Shown: piece after piece, positions 10,314-18,890 of the stretch
How positions within the stretch are numbered: position 1 is the first letter of the stretch
How the letters are laid out: each line of letters opens with the position of its first letter
From: Bacteroidota bacterium
GTDB taxonomy: Bacteria; Bacteroidota; Bacteroidia; Chitinophagales; Chitinophagaceae
NCBI GenBank assembly: GCA_016712665.1
Contig: JADJQP010000005.1
Coordinates: 1 to 64,000 of the forward strand
DNA: 64,000 bases
Direction of reading: 5' to 3'
The notes under the pieces: model-generated
Databases searched by the model: none
Told to the model about the DNA's origin: nothing
Seen by the model: only the letters and a program-made list of their open reading frames with translations
Made by a program: the position numbers and the translations under genes

Positions 10314-10619
10314 TAAAATAGGTTTTTAGCAAATTTAAATTATTTCATGGGGAAATAGCATTTTGAACTTTAATATTCAAACAATAAGGGTTGAAATGAT
10401 TTGTGGAATATTTCACTAGAAGTATCAACGATGGATTCCACCTTGGTTTAATGTTAACAAACTATTATTTTAATACGCACTGACCTGTAATTAGAGTTGA
10501 TCTAAATTTCTTAGCAAGGTATTATTGTGAATCCCAATCTTAAGACAAACATAATTTTAAGTTCATATACCCGAAAGATGGAACTATTACATTTGAGTCC
10601 CTTCTTTTAAAGCATACAT
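10314..10619. other. Divergent intergenic region, no gene seen
   Basis: This 306-base AT-rich spacer separates the minus-strand SBBP gene from the plus-strand Na/Pi transporter gene. It must carry both promoters, but no convincing TTG/TAnnTTTG pair, operator or hairpin was found by eye. Confidence 0.4.
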
Positions 10620-11600
10620 ATGACTGAAATTATCCTATCAATAATTGGGGGCCTCGTGCTTTTTCTTTTTGCTGTAAACAATTTGTCGGAGTCGATACAA
10701 TTAATCGCCGGAAATAATGCTAGTAAGTGGATTCAAAAGTTCACTTCCAATACGTTCAGTAGTTTGATAGTTGGTATCATTGTAACCACTCTTTTAGACT
10801 CATCTTCTGCTGTTATCATAATAACCATAGTACTGGTGAATTCCAAATTATTAAGCTTTAGGCAGGCAATGGGCATCGTTTTGGGTGCCAATATTGGAAC
10901 CACTGTAAGTAGTCAGATTATCGCCATGGATATAGGAAAGTATTCACCCATATTATTATTATTGGGATTTATTATTTTATTAATTTCAAAATCAGACCAT
11001 ATCAGCAATATTGGTAAAGTGATATTGTATTTTGGAGTTCTCTTTTTCGGATTATTCACAATGGAAAATGCCGTGGAACCCCTAAAGGACCACGCATTCT
11101 TTTCGGAGTGGATGAAAAAGACCGAAAATCCAATTATTGGAGCCTTAATTGGTGCCCTTGTAACGTTGATTATTCAATCATCATCAGCTACAGTAGGAAT
11201 GGCCATAATATTAGCAAAGAAAGGCCTGCTAAGCGTTGCAGGAGGTGTGGCCGTAATGCTAGGGGCTGAACTAGGAACTTGTAGCGATACCTTAATTGCA
11301 ACCATTAATGGAAGCAGAGCCGCTCTAAAAACAGGTTTATTTCATCTAAGTTTCAACTTTATTTCAATTATTGTAGGCCTTATTGTATTCGATCCCTTTC
11401 TTCATTTTGTAAAAAAAGTAAGTGGCCATGCAACTATGGAGAGAACCATCGCAAATTCCCATATGCTTTTTAATATTATGGGAGTTCTAATTTTTGTTTG
11501 GACCATTCCACTATTTGAAAAGATATTGAATAGCCTTTTGCCTGATAAGCCATCAAAAATGGCTACAGAAGCTACAAAAACTATCGACGGCTTACAATAA
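10620..11600 (+). CDS. Short Na/Pi cotransporter family protein (NptA/PF02690 type)
   Basis: The 326-residue inner-membrane protein has the two inverted Na/Pi-cotransporter repeats. The second carries the hallmark QSSSATVGMA near residues 182-191. In the first repeat the equivalent position reads LLDSSSAVI, so the conserved Gln is Asp. Gly-rich helix motifs such as GIVLGANIGTT and AVMLGAELGTCSDT flank the signatures. Full-length bacterial members of ~550 residues add a cytosolic PhoU-like C-terminal domain, which is absent here. Phosphate uptake coupled to Na+ is the family role, but the substrate here is unproven. A separate PiT system lies at 51 kb. Confidence 0.85.
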   Translation: MTEIILSIIGGLVLFLFAVNNLSESIQLIAGNNASKWIQKFTSNTFSSLIVGIIVTTLLDSSSAVIIITIVLVNSKLLSFRQAMGIVLGANIGTTVSSQIIAMDIGKYSPILLLLGFIILLISKSDHISNIGKVILYFGVLFFGLFTMENAVEPLKDHAFFSEWMKKTENPIIGALIGALVTLIIQSSSATVGMAIILAKKGLLSVAGGVAVMLGAELGTCSDTLIATINGSRAALKTGLFHLSFNFISIIVGLIVFDPFLHFVKKVSGHATMERTIANSHMLFNIMGVLIFVWTIPLFEKILNSLLPDKPSKMATEATKTIDGLQ

Positions 11601-11722
11601 ACCATATAACACTCTCGTTAGTGGTGTATTGAATATTTTGAATTTAGGTTATTCTAAAGCCAAGGGACGGGATTTATAAAAGTCTCATACTTTTGGATTA
11701 ATGATCGAAAAATATAGTTGAA

Positions 11723-12166
11723 ATGAATTTAATAAAACAAACAATACAAATTACGAAAATACTTCTTTTGGCCATCTCTTTTTTTACAATAAGCAGTTGC
11801 CAAAAAAAGGATTTAACCAAGGATATTGGGGAGGTTTTGACCCTGTGTTTCGACGAGAAAGGCAGTATTACAGACAACGGGAACAACACTGAAATTTCCT
11901 TTATTGACCTTGTGGAAGATTCTACTTGCCCTGAGGGGGCACGTTGTGTTTGGGCTGGCAGAATTGTTGTTGAATTAAAAATTAATAATTCAGAGTCCAT
12001 CATTCTGGGATTAGGTGACCTGCTAACTCAGGCAAACCCTCCTGTTTCCAACGCAAAAGATTTTGGCAATTATAAAATCACCTTAGTGGATGCAGGCTAT
12101 GGCCGAAAAGGAAACAAGGGTGTTGAAAAAAGGTACTATGTAAAAATTCGTGTTGATAAGAAGTAA
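11723..12166 (+). CDS. Lipoprotein, hypothetical
   Basis: The 147-residue product has a lipoprotein signal peptide. A hydrophobic stretch leads to the lipobox TISS-C with Cys26 as the acylation site, followed by QKKD; the Lys/Asp after Cys may influence sorting. The mature part is predicted beta-rich, with two Cys in DSTCPEGARCVWAG that could form a disulphide. The CPxGxxCVWAG motif is seen in many small secreted proteins of Bacteroidota whose role I do not know. The start ATG at 11723 has no strong Shine-Dalgarno, as is usual in this phylum. Confidence 0.7.
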   Translation: MNLIKQTIQITKILLLAISFFTISSCQKKDLTKDIGEVLTLCFDEKGSITDNGNNTEISFIDLVEDSTCPEGARCVWAGRIVVELKINNSESIILGLGDLLTQANPPVSNAKDFGNYKITLVDAGYGRKGNKGVEKRYYVKIRVDKK

Positions 12167-12175
12167 AGGTTTGTT

Positions 12176-12679
12176 TTAATTTACAACTCGGCTCCACAAC
12201 CAACTTTTATTTAATGGCACCAGCCATTCGGTTTCCAGTTGAATTTTGGTTTGAACTGTATTATTAAAAAGTGGGGTATCCGTTTCAATATACCCTTTTT
12301 CTAAAGCATATTTTACCTGCTGCATAGGTAATAGTTGTGGTTTATTGTCCACTAAAAAAGTAATGGTAAGTCGGTCAAATAAATCTACCTGATATTGCCG
12401 TTCCATACTCTTGATGACTCGTACCATTCCATCTGTACTGCAACCTCCCACATTATTGTCATTTTCATCGGCCATCACTACAATAAATTGGCTGAAGAGT
12501 AATTTGGCCCAGCCTTTTACATCAGCTCCATGCGATTTCCATTGGGTATAAAAATTATGTAGTTGCTCGTTAATTTCCATTTCCTCTTCTTGCGAAAAAG
12601 GACGATTGCTTTGATAAATCCAAACACGAGAGGTAGGGGAGAAGTCGGTAGGTAGTATGTTTGATAATTCTTGCTTCAT
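12176..12679 (-). CDS. Conserved Bacteroidota protein (misleadingly named ABC transporter ATPase)
   Basis: The 167-residue cytosolic protein has no Walker motifs. It resembles a family widespread in Bacteroidota that databases often call ABC transporter ATPase, apparently by error propagation. Visible landmarks are RVWIYQSNRPF near 18-28 and a central FVVMADENDNNVGGCSTDG-like stretch with a Gly-Gly-Cys-Ser turn. No function is assigned. It is the last gene of a possible minus-strand unit with the Fe-S genes upstream, but a 219-base repeat-filled gap separates them. Confidence 0.65.
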   Translation of the reverse strand: MKQELSNILPTDFSPTSRVWIYQSNRPFSQEEEMEINEQLHNFYTQWKSHGADVKGWAKLLFSQFIVVMADENDNNVGGCSTDGMVRVIKSMERQYQVDLFDRLTITFLVDNKPQLLPMQQVKYALEKGYIETDTPLFNNTVQTKIQLETEWLVPLNKSWLWSRVVN

Positions 12680-12699
12680 TGTTTATTGAATTGAGTAGT

Positions 12700-12893
12700 G
12701 GGATTAGAGATGGGAGATATGAGATGTGAGATATGAGATATGAGATGTGAGATATGAGATGTGAGATATGAGAGTTGTTGGTTGGAAGATGTAAGTTGAG
12801 CGATGTTAGTCGGGTGTTCTTCATGTATGAGGACTTCGATTTACTTTTCAGTGATTTCAAAGTCTCTAATCTCCCATCTCTAATCTCATATCT
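12700..12893. repeat. Tandem GATATGAGATGTGA repeats with inverted copies
   Basis: From about 12703 to 12773 the spacer consists of alternating GAGATATGAGAT and GTGAGATATGAGAT units with a period of about 7/14 bases. From about 12865 to 12893 the complementary form appears (TCTCCCATCTCTAATCTCAT), so the two ends can pair. It is non-coding in all frames beyond trivial low-complexity ORFs. Such short-sequence arrays are common between genes in some Bacteroidota. Confidence 0.8.
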
Positions 12894-12898
12894 GCTCA

Positions 12899-13675
12899 TT
12901 AAATCGATTTCGCAATCATCTCTGCTATATCGAGTGCTTGAATTTCGTTTTCTTTTTCATTATTTTTGATTCCGTCGTTTAGCATGGTTAGACAAAAGGG
13001 GCAGTTACTGGCTACCACGGAGGCACCGGATTCTAAAACGTCTTTTGTTCGTTCCATATTAATTCGGGTTTCTCCTTTTTCATCTTCCTTAAACATTTGC
13101 GCACCACCAGCGCCACAACACAGACCGTTGGTTTTGCAGCGCTTCAATTCTACCAAATCGCTGTCTAAGGCTTGCAACACTTCTCGTGGGGCTTCGTAAA
13201 TATCATTGGATCTTCCTAAATAGCAACTATCATGATAGGTAATTCGTTTTCCTTTAAAGGATCCGTTTTCTTTCATTTTGAGTTTGCCGTCTTTGATGAG
13301 TTGCTGTAAATACACTGCATGAGAAATGACCTCGTAATTGCCACCAAGTTCAGGGTATTCATTTTTTAAGGTATTGAAGCAATGTGGACAGGTTGTTACA
13401 ATTTTTCTAACCCCATACATATTCAGTGTTTGTATATTATTGTACGCCATCATTTGAAATAGAAATTCATTACCAGCACGTCTAGCCGGGTCACCGGTAC
13501 ACATTTCTTCTTTACCCAGAATCGCAAATTGGATCCCCACATGATTGAGGATTTCTACAAAGGCTTTTGTAACTTTTTGCGCTCTTGCATCAAAGCTTCC
13601 GGCACATCCTACCCAAAATAGTATTTCCGGAGTTTCGCTATTAGCCTGGTATTCGGCGTATGTTTTTACAATCAT
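12899..13675 (-). CDS. (Fe-S)-binding oxidoreductase subunit, HdrB/LutA-like with two CCG domains
   Basis: The 258-residue protein has the two cysteine-rich CCG domains of heterodisulphide-reductase subunit B and related subunits. The first contains CPHCFNTLKNEYPELGG and the second CKTNGLCCGAGGAQMF. These bind a non-cubane Fe-S cluster in homologues. Its partner is the membrane-anchored 4Fe-4S protein encoded at 14479-15792 on the same strand. Together they likely form an electron-transfer oxidoreductase of the GlpC/LutAB/HdrBC style. The substrate is not indicated by context. The pair is unusually separated by a four-helix-bundle gene and repeats. Confidence 0.87.
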   Translation of the reverse strand: MIVKTYAEYQANSETPEILFWVGCAGSFDARAQKVTKAFVEILNHVGIQFAILGKEEMCTGDPARRAGNEFLFQMMAYNNIQTLNMYGVRKIVTTCPHCFNTLKNEYPELGGNYEVISHAVYLQQLIKDGKLKMKENGSFKGKRITYHDSCYLGRSNDIYEAPREVLQALDSDLVELKRCKTNGLCCGAGGAQMFKEDEKGETRINMERTKDVLESGASVVASNCPFCLTMLNDGIKNNEKENEIQALDIAEMIAKSI

Positions 13676-13732
13676 AAATTGAAAATTTGAAAATTTGATA
13701 ATTTGAAGATGTGCAAATGCAAATTTGCAAAA
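13676..13732. repeat. Left array of GAAAATTTGAAAATTTG repeats
   Basis: The spacer after the HdrB-like gene is built from AATTTGAAAATTTGATAATTTG-type short repeats ending in GCAAATTTGCAAAATT. It is the reverse-complement type of the TTCAAATTTTCAAATC array right of the four-helix-bundle gene, so the gene sits between inverted arrays. Confidence 0.65.
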
Positions 13733-14104
13733 TTAAGAAGGCTTTTGTCCATTTACATATTTTTTACTTGAAGAAATTATTTTGTTAATTATTAATTCTA
13801 TTGGCTTTAATAAATCTAGTAATTCCGTATTTTGAGGATAAGAAGGGATTTCTAAAATTATTTCAAGCCAATATCTAGTTTCATCTGATTCTTTTGCTGC
13901 TATTTTCATTTTATGTATGAAATCATTTTTACTTTCTGCATTTTGCGCTTCTCTGACATTCGCTCCTATGGAGGTAGATGATTTAAGAAGCTGTCTTGAA
14001 ATAACATACTTTCTTTCCATTTCTAATAGTTCGCAATACAAAACACTTTTTATTGCAAATTGAAATGTTAGTTCCACGATAAGATTCTGCTTATCATTTC
14101 TCAT
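13733..14104 (-). CDS. Four-helix-bundle protein (S23/IVS-encoded protein family)
   Basis: The 123-residue product is a clear member of the four-helix-bundle family first found inside 23S rRNA intervening sequences. It has ERKYVISRQLLKSSTSIGAN near 33-52, VREAQNAESKNDFIHKMKIA, and KESDETRYWLEII. Members pentamerise and bind nucleic acid through a basic surface; Avd of diversity-generating retroelements is a distant relative. No reverse transcriptase or rRNA is nearby. It is flanked on both sides by short AT-rich repeat arrays and interrupts a two-gene Fe-S locus, suggesting insertion of a gene-plus-repeats cassette. Confidence 0.88.
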   Translation of the reverse strand: MRNDKQNLIVELTFQFAIKSVLYCELLEMERKYVISRQLLKSSTSIGANVREAQNAESKNDFIHKMKIAAKESDETRYWLEIILEIPSYPQNTELLDLLKPIELIINKIISSSKKYVNGQKPS

Positions 14105-14147
14105 TTAGTAGTTATTTAGTATTTTCTCAAATCATTCAAATTCCCTC

Positions 14148-14466
14148 ATGCTCATATCTTCATATCTTCAAATCCCCTCATCTTCATATTTTCAAATCTC
14201 CAAATCCCTCATCTTCAAATTTTCAAATCCCCTCATTTTCAAATCTCCAAATCCCTCATCTTCAAATCTCCAAATCCCTCATCTTCAAATCTTCAAATCC
14301 CCTCATTTTCATATTTTCAAATCCCCTCATTTTCAAATCTCCAAATCCCTCATCTTCAAATTTTCAAATCCCCTCATTTTCAAATTTTCAAATCCCCTCA
14401 TTTTCAAATCTCCAAATCCCTCATCTTCAAATTTTCAATCCCTCATCTTCAAATCTTCAAATAAAT
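14148..14466. repeat. Array of about 13 degenerate 23-24 bp repeats (TCTTCAAATTTTCAAATCCCCTCA)
   Basis: About thirteen head-to-tail units of 23 or 24 bases alternate between a TTTTCAAATCTCCAAATCC form and a TTCAAATTTTCAAATCCCC form, with single-base variation. It fills the whole 374-base space between the four-helix-bundle gene and the 4Fe-4S protein. There are no unique spacers, so it is not a CRISPR array. A shorter copy of the same sequence type is at the very start of the window (1-27). Confidence 0.88.
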
Positions 14467-14478
14467 AGCCATCCATTA

Positions 14479-15792
14479 CTAAGCCACCCACCCATCTCTA
14501 TCATCCGGACTAAATTTCCATGGCGCCATATTATTTTCGATATTGCCAAACATTGCGTTCCATTCCTGCGGGGAGTTGCTTTCTTCCATTACCAAATTTC
14601 GGCGTAGTTGTATAATGATGTCGAGCGGTGAAATACTCACCGGGCATTCTTCCACACAAGCATTGCAGGTAGTGCAGGCACGTAATTCCTCTACCGTAAT
14701 ATAGTCATGCAACAGGGTTTTTCCATCCTCCTTCCATTCTTTATTAGTGTTAATCTGTTTCCCAATTTCCTCAAGCCGGTCTCGGGTGTCCATCATTATT
14801 TTTCGGGGCGAAAGCTTTTTCCCGGTTTGGTTGGCCGGACAAGCACTTGAACATCGACCACACTCCGTACAACTATAGGCATCCATGAGATTTTTCCAAC
14901 TTAAATCATGTACATCTCTCGCCCCAAATTTCATTACCGAATTCGCATCCGCATTTGCCGGTGCTAGTTCGGGTTGCATCATATACAAAACTTCATTTTG
15001 TATCTCCTTCATATTTTGCATTTTGCCTTTTGGCTCAAGACGAGCATAAAACGCATTGGGAAATGCAAGAATTACATGTAAATGTTTTGAATAGGGTAGG
15101 TAATTCATAAAGACAAAAATACCAATGATATGCGCCCACCAACAGAAGCGCTCCAGACCAATTAAAGTTCCCTCAGAGAAATTTTGAAAAAATGGCATTA
15201 GGTATTGGGATATCCAAAAAGAATCGGTTTGGATATAATGAGAGGATCCCATTTGCTGCAAAGCAAGGTCAGCTGCATTCATTTTCAGAAATAAGGTCAT
15301 AAGCACGATTTCAAAAAGAAGAATATAATTTGCATCACTTTTGGGCCATCCTCCCTGTAATTCACCGGTACTGAGTCGTTTTACCTTTACAATATTTCGT
15401 CGAATAAGAAAAATGACACAGGCAATCAAAACAGCGGATGCCAATATTTCAAAAATGCCGATCAGAAATGGGTAAAGATCACCCAATATGGGCGCAAACA
15501 TTCGGTGTTGACCCGTAATGCCATCTAGAATGATTTCTAATATTTCGATATTGATGATGATAAAACCGGCATACACAAAGAAATGCAAAATGGCCACCAT
15601 AGGGTTTTTGAACATTTTTTTCTGACCAAAAGCATTCAAGGCAAGGTTGCGCCATCGTTTGGATGGATTATCGGAAAGGTCCTCATCTCTTCCAAGTAAA
15701 ATATTTCGACGTATCTCTTTTATTTTTTTTATGAATAGGAATATAGCAATGCCTGAAAGGATCACAAACAGAATTTGTTGAAGGATATGCAT
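14479..15792 (-). CDS. Membrane-anchored 4Fe-4S oxidoreductase subunit
   Basis: The 437-residue protein has about five to six hydrophobic helices in its first ~270 residues (nitrate-reductase-gamma/HdrE-like). A cytosolic ferredoxin domain follows with two 4Fe-4S motifs, CTECGRCSSACP near 311-322 and CTTCNACVEECP near 375-386. It should pass electrons between the quinone pool and the CCG-domain partner at 12899-13675. The two genes would be adjacent but for the inserted four-helix-bundle gene and repeats. The exact donor or acceptor cannot be told from sequence. Confidence 0.86.
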   Translation of the reverse strand: MHILQQILFVILSGIAIFLFIKKIKEIRRNILLGRDEDLSDNPSKRWRNLALNAFGQKKMFKNPMVAILHFFVYAGFIIINIEILEIILDGITGQHRMFAPILGDLYPFLIGIFEILASAVLIACVIFLIRRNIVKVKRLSTGELQGGWPKSDANYILLFEIVLMTLFLKMNAADLALQQMGSSHYIQTDSFWISQYLMPFFQNFSEGTLIGLERFCWWAHIIGIFVFMNYLPYSKHLHVILAFPNAFYARLEPKGKMQNMKEIQNEVLYMMQPELAPANADANSVMKFGARDVHDLSWKNLMDAYSCTECGRCSSACPANQTGKKLSPRKIMMDTRDRLEEIGKQINTNKEWKEDGKTLLHDYITVEELRACTTCNACVEECPVSISPLDIIIQLRRNLVMEESNSPQEWNAMFGNIENNMAPWKFSPDDRDGWVA

Positions 15793-15896
15793 TAGTAGAA
15801 TATTACAATTGATATAGCTACAAATTTAAACGCTTTGTTTAATAATTAAAGATTTGTTTACAATTTCTAAGATGTATTTTTGCCCAAAAAGGAAAA

Positions 15897-16394
15897 ATGG
15901 CTGAAAGGATTGAAATACTAAATGCAACCCAATCTGATATCAAACTAACCCGAATTGCATTCGAAATTGTAGAACAATATATTGACGAAAAAGAAATTAT
16001 TCTGGCCGGTATTCAAGATAGGGGGTATGATATCGCAGTAATTCTAAAGAAAAAAATTGCAGAAATCAGTAAAATCAGGGTGGAACTGCTATCTATCAAA
16101 ATAGACAAATCGAATCCTATTGATTGTGAAGTAATGGAACCATTCAATGCAAACGGAAAAAATATTATTTTGGTAGATGATGTAGCCGATTCAGGACGAA
16201 CGGCTATGTATGCACTCAAACCATTTTTGAAAGATTTACCCAACAAAATACAACTTGCCGTTTTGGTAGATCGAAAGCATAAGAAGTTTCCGGTTACTTC
16301 CGACTTTGTAGGGTTTCAATTGTCAACCAATTTGCAAGATAAAATTCGCGTTGAAGTATCATCAAAGTCCTCGATTTGCGCCTATGCAGAATAA
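15897..16394 (+). CDS. PyrR-like uracil phosphoribosyltransferase/regulator
   Basis: The 165-residue type I phosphoribosyltransferase has the PRPP-binding loop IILVDDVADSGRTA near 104-117. It also has the N-terminal RIAFEIVEQY and DRGYDIA segments of PyrR-like proteins. PyrR converts uracil plus PRPP to UMP and, in Firmicutes, binds pyr mRNA. Regulatory activity in Bacteroidota is not established and no pyr genes are nearby. Hence only the enzyme family is asserted. It is transcribed divergently from the Fe-S oxidoreductase genes. Confidence 0.78.
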   Translation: MAERIEILNATQSDIKLTRIAFEIVEQYIDEKEIILAGIQDRGYDIAVILKKKIAEISKIRVELLSIKIDKSNPIDCEVMEPFNANGKNIILVDDVADSGRTAMYALKPFLKDLPNKIQLAVLVDRKHKKFPVTSDFVGFQLSTNLQDKIRVEVSSKSSICAYAE

Positions 16395-16482
16395 TTCCGA
16401 ACAGACCTTATTTTCAATTTCAGCAATAAGCAAAAACTATATTTCATAGAGTATTTTATTCATTTTTGAGAGAGCCTTCTTG

Positions 16483-16490
16483 TACCTTTG
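16483..16490 (+). promoter_or_regulatory. -7 promoter box giving a probably leaderless TonB-receptor mRNA
   Basis: TACCTTTG is a perfect TAnnTTTG box and ends only five bases before the ATG at 16496. Transcription normally begins 4-7 bases past this box, so the mRNA would start at or next to the start codon. The box also argues that the in-frame ATG at 16466 lies upstream of the start site and is not used. Confidence 0.6.
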
Positions 16491-16495
16491 GCATT

Positions 16496-18890
16496 ATGAA
16501 AAAATCTTGGATTGCCATCGCTATGGTCCTTTTTTGGATAGAGGCTTCACTAGCTCAAACAGGGATGTATAAAGGAATTGTAAAAGATGCCGTAAGTAAT
16601 CAAGCCATTGAGTTTGCTGTAGTGCAGTTGCAAGGAACCGCTTTCGGTGCTAAAACAGACTCAGCGGGTAGGTTTGAAATCCGTAATTTAAAGCCAGGAC
16701 TGTATAACATAGAAATCAGCAATGTCGGTTTTAAAAAGAAAGTCTTGTACGAAATTGCAGTAGACAATTCAAAACCCACTTTTGTGGAAGTGTTACTTGA
16801 GAAGTCGCAACGAGAAATTAAAGAAGTAACCATAAAAGCCGGTCGTAAAGATAAAACAGAAGAAAGTCCCTTGTCTTTGCGCACCATTGGGGTCAATGAA
16901 ATTCAACGAAATCCGGGTGGAAACCGTGATATCAGTAAGGTAATTCAAAGTTTGCCCGGAGCAGGTTCCAGCGTTGGGTTCCGAAACGATATCATTATTA
17001 GGGGCGGTGGCCCGTCTGAAAATAGATTCTATTTGGATGGGATAGAAATTCCAAACATCAATCACTTCGCTACTCAGGGAGCAAACGGCGGACCGGTAGG
17101 TATTTTAAATGTTGATTTCCTTCAAGATGTCGGCTATTTCTCAGGCTCTTTTCCAGCCAATAGAGGGAATACCCTCAGTTCTGTTTTTGATTTTAAAATG
17201 AAAAATCCTCGATCAGACGGTTGGCATGGGGCTTTTACCTTAGGAAGTAGTGATATTGGGCTGCGAGCGGAAGGGCCGGTAAATGATAAATCCGGACTCA
17301 TGCTGAGCATCAGACGTTCGTACCTGAAATTTTTATTCCAATCGCTAAAATTACCATTTTTGCCCACTTATAATGATGTGCAAATTAAGTATAAGTATAG
17401 TATTGACAGCAAAAATGAAATTACTTATATATTGCTAGGGGCCTACGATGTGGCAGTACTCAATAAAAACGAAAATGAAACCGATGAACAGAAGTATATT
17501 TTAAATGTATTGCCGGAGCAAAAACAATGGAATTATACCAATGGGATTATTTATAAGCATTATAAGGAAAATAGTTTCCAAACTATAGTACTCAGCAGAA
17601 ATATGCTCGATAACAATGCCTATAAGTACACCGATAATGATGAAAGCAAACCAACCCGTTTACAGTACCAAAGTCAGGAAATTGAAAACAAATTGCGTAT
17701 TGAAAATACCCTTCGAAAAAATGATTGGAAGATTAATTATGGCCTAGGGACCGAGTATGTAAAATACAATAACCGAACGTATAATGTACTCAATTTTCCC
17801 GGAGGTATTAACGATACCATTGACTATAAATCAGCTATCGAATTTGTGAAATACGGATTGTTTACACAAGTGAGTAAACCCTTTTTCAACAATAGTTTAA
17901 CGCTTAGCGCTGGACTCAGAATGGATGGCAATACCTATTCGAAAAACATGCAAAATTCCTTACAACAGTTGTCGCCTAGAGTCTCAGCTTCCTATGCCAT
18001 TACCGATAGGCTAAATGTCAATTTCAATACCGGAATCTATTATCAAACTCCTGCACTTACTACACTGGGGTTTAAGGATTCAACAAATAGGTATATCAAT
18101 CGCGAAAACAATTTGAAATATATGCGATGTGCCCATTTAGTGGGTGGCGTGGAGTACAGTAACAAAAACAACGCACGCTTCACTATCGAAGGTTTTTATA
18201 AAGGCTATTCGCAATATCCGCAAAGTGTACGACGTGGCATTTCGCTTGCCAATGAAGGCGGCGATTTTGGAGTAGTTGGAAACGAATCGGTTTTGTCTCT
18301 TTCCATTGGTCGCTCATATGGAATTGAATGGTTTGCCCAGCAAAAATTATTCAAGGGATTTTACGGATTAATGGCCGTGACCCTTTTTAGGAGCGAATTC
18401 GTGAATGCCAATAAAGCTACATATGCACCAAGTAATTGGGATCAGCGCTATATCATTAATTTGACAGCTGGGAAAAAATTGCAACGCAATTGGGAATTAG
18501 GTGCCAAATTCCGATTAACCGGTGGCAGACCCTTTACCCCATATGATACGGCTCGTTCTTCAATTACGTATATTTGGGATGTAACCAATCAAGGGCAAAT
18601 TGATTACAGTCGGGTGAATGAAAACCGCTTGCCAATAAACCATCAGCTGGATATTCGGGTAGATAAAAAATATTTTTTTAAACATTGGAATCTGAATTTG
18701 TTTTTAGACATTCAAAATGTTTACAAATTCTCTGCAAAAGATCGTGAAAACTTATCTGTGGTAAGAGATGCGAATGGACAACCCCTTTTTAGACCCCAAT
18801 AGCAGCAACCCGCCGCGGTATCAAATGCAATTTCTTGATAATAGCACCGGAACCATTTTACCTACCATCGGAATTATTATTGAGTACTAG
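16496..18890 (+). CDS. TonB-dependent outer-membrane receptor, frameshifted near its C-terminus
   Basis: The start is taken at 16496 (MKKSWIAIAMV ... ASLAQ signal peptide). Domain order is a carboxypeptidase-regulatory-like beta-sandwich (about 30-110), a plug with IQSLPGAGSS and RNDIIIRGGGPSENRF, then a large barrel. The open frame stops at 18802 after LFRPQ. Removing one C from CCCC at 18782-18785 instead continues as PFLDPNSSNPPRYQM and ends ... PTIGIIIEY at 18890, the aromatic-terminated last strand expected of a barrel. The true protein is about 798 residues. The substrate is unknown, and no SusD partner follows. Confidence 0.9.

Noticed and set aside
12176..12679. ABC transporter ATP-binding protein
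   Set aside because: There is no Walker A, Walker B or signature motif; the name in databases looks like propagated error.
13733..14104. Diversity-generating retroelement (Avd-like protein)
   Set aside because: No reverse transcriptase or template/variable repeat was found; the protein is an ordinary S23-family member.
14148..14466. CRISPR array
   Set aside because: Repeats are contiguous and degenerate with no unique spacers, and there are no cas genes in the window.
14148..14468. A 106-codon ORF across the 23/24-bp array
   Set aside because: It is low-complexity, lies opposite to the neighbouring genes and changes frame between units; no domain or start signal supports it.
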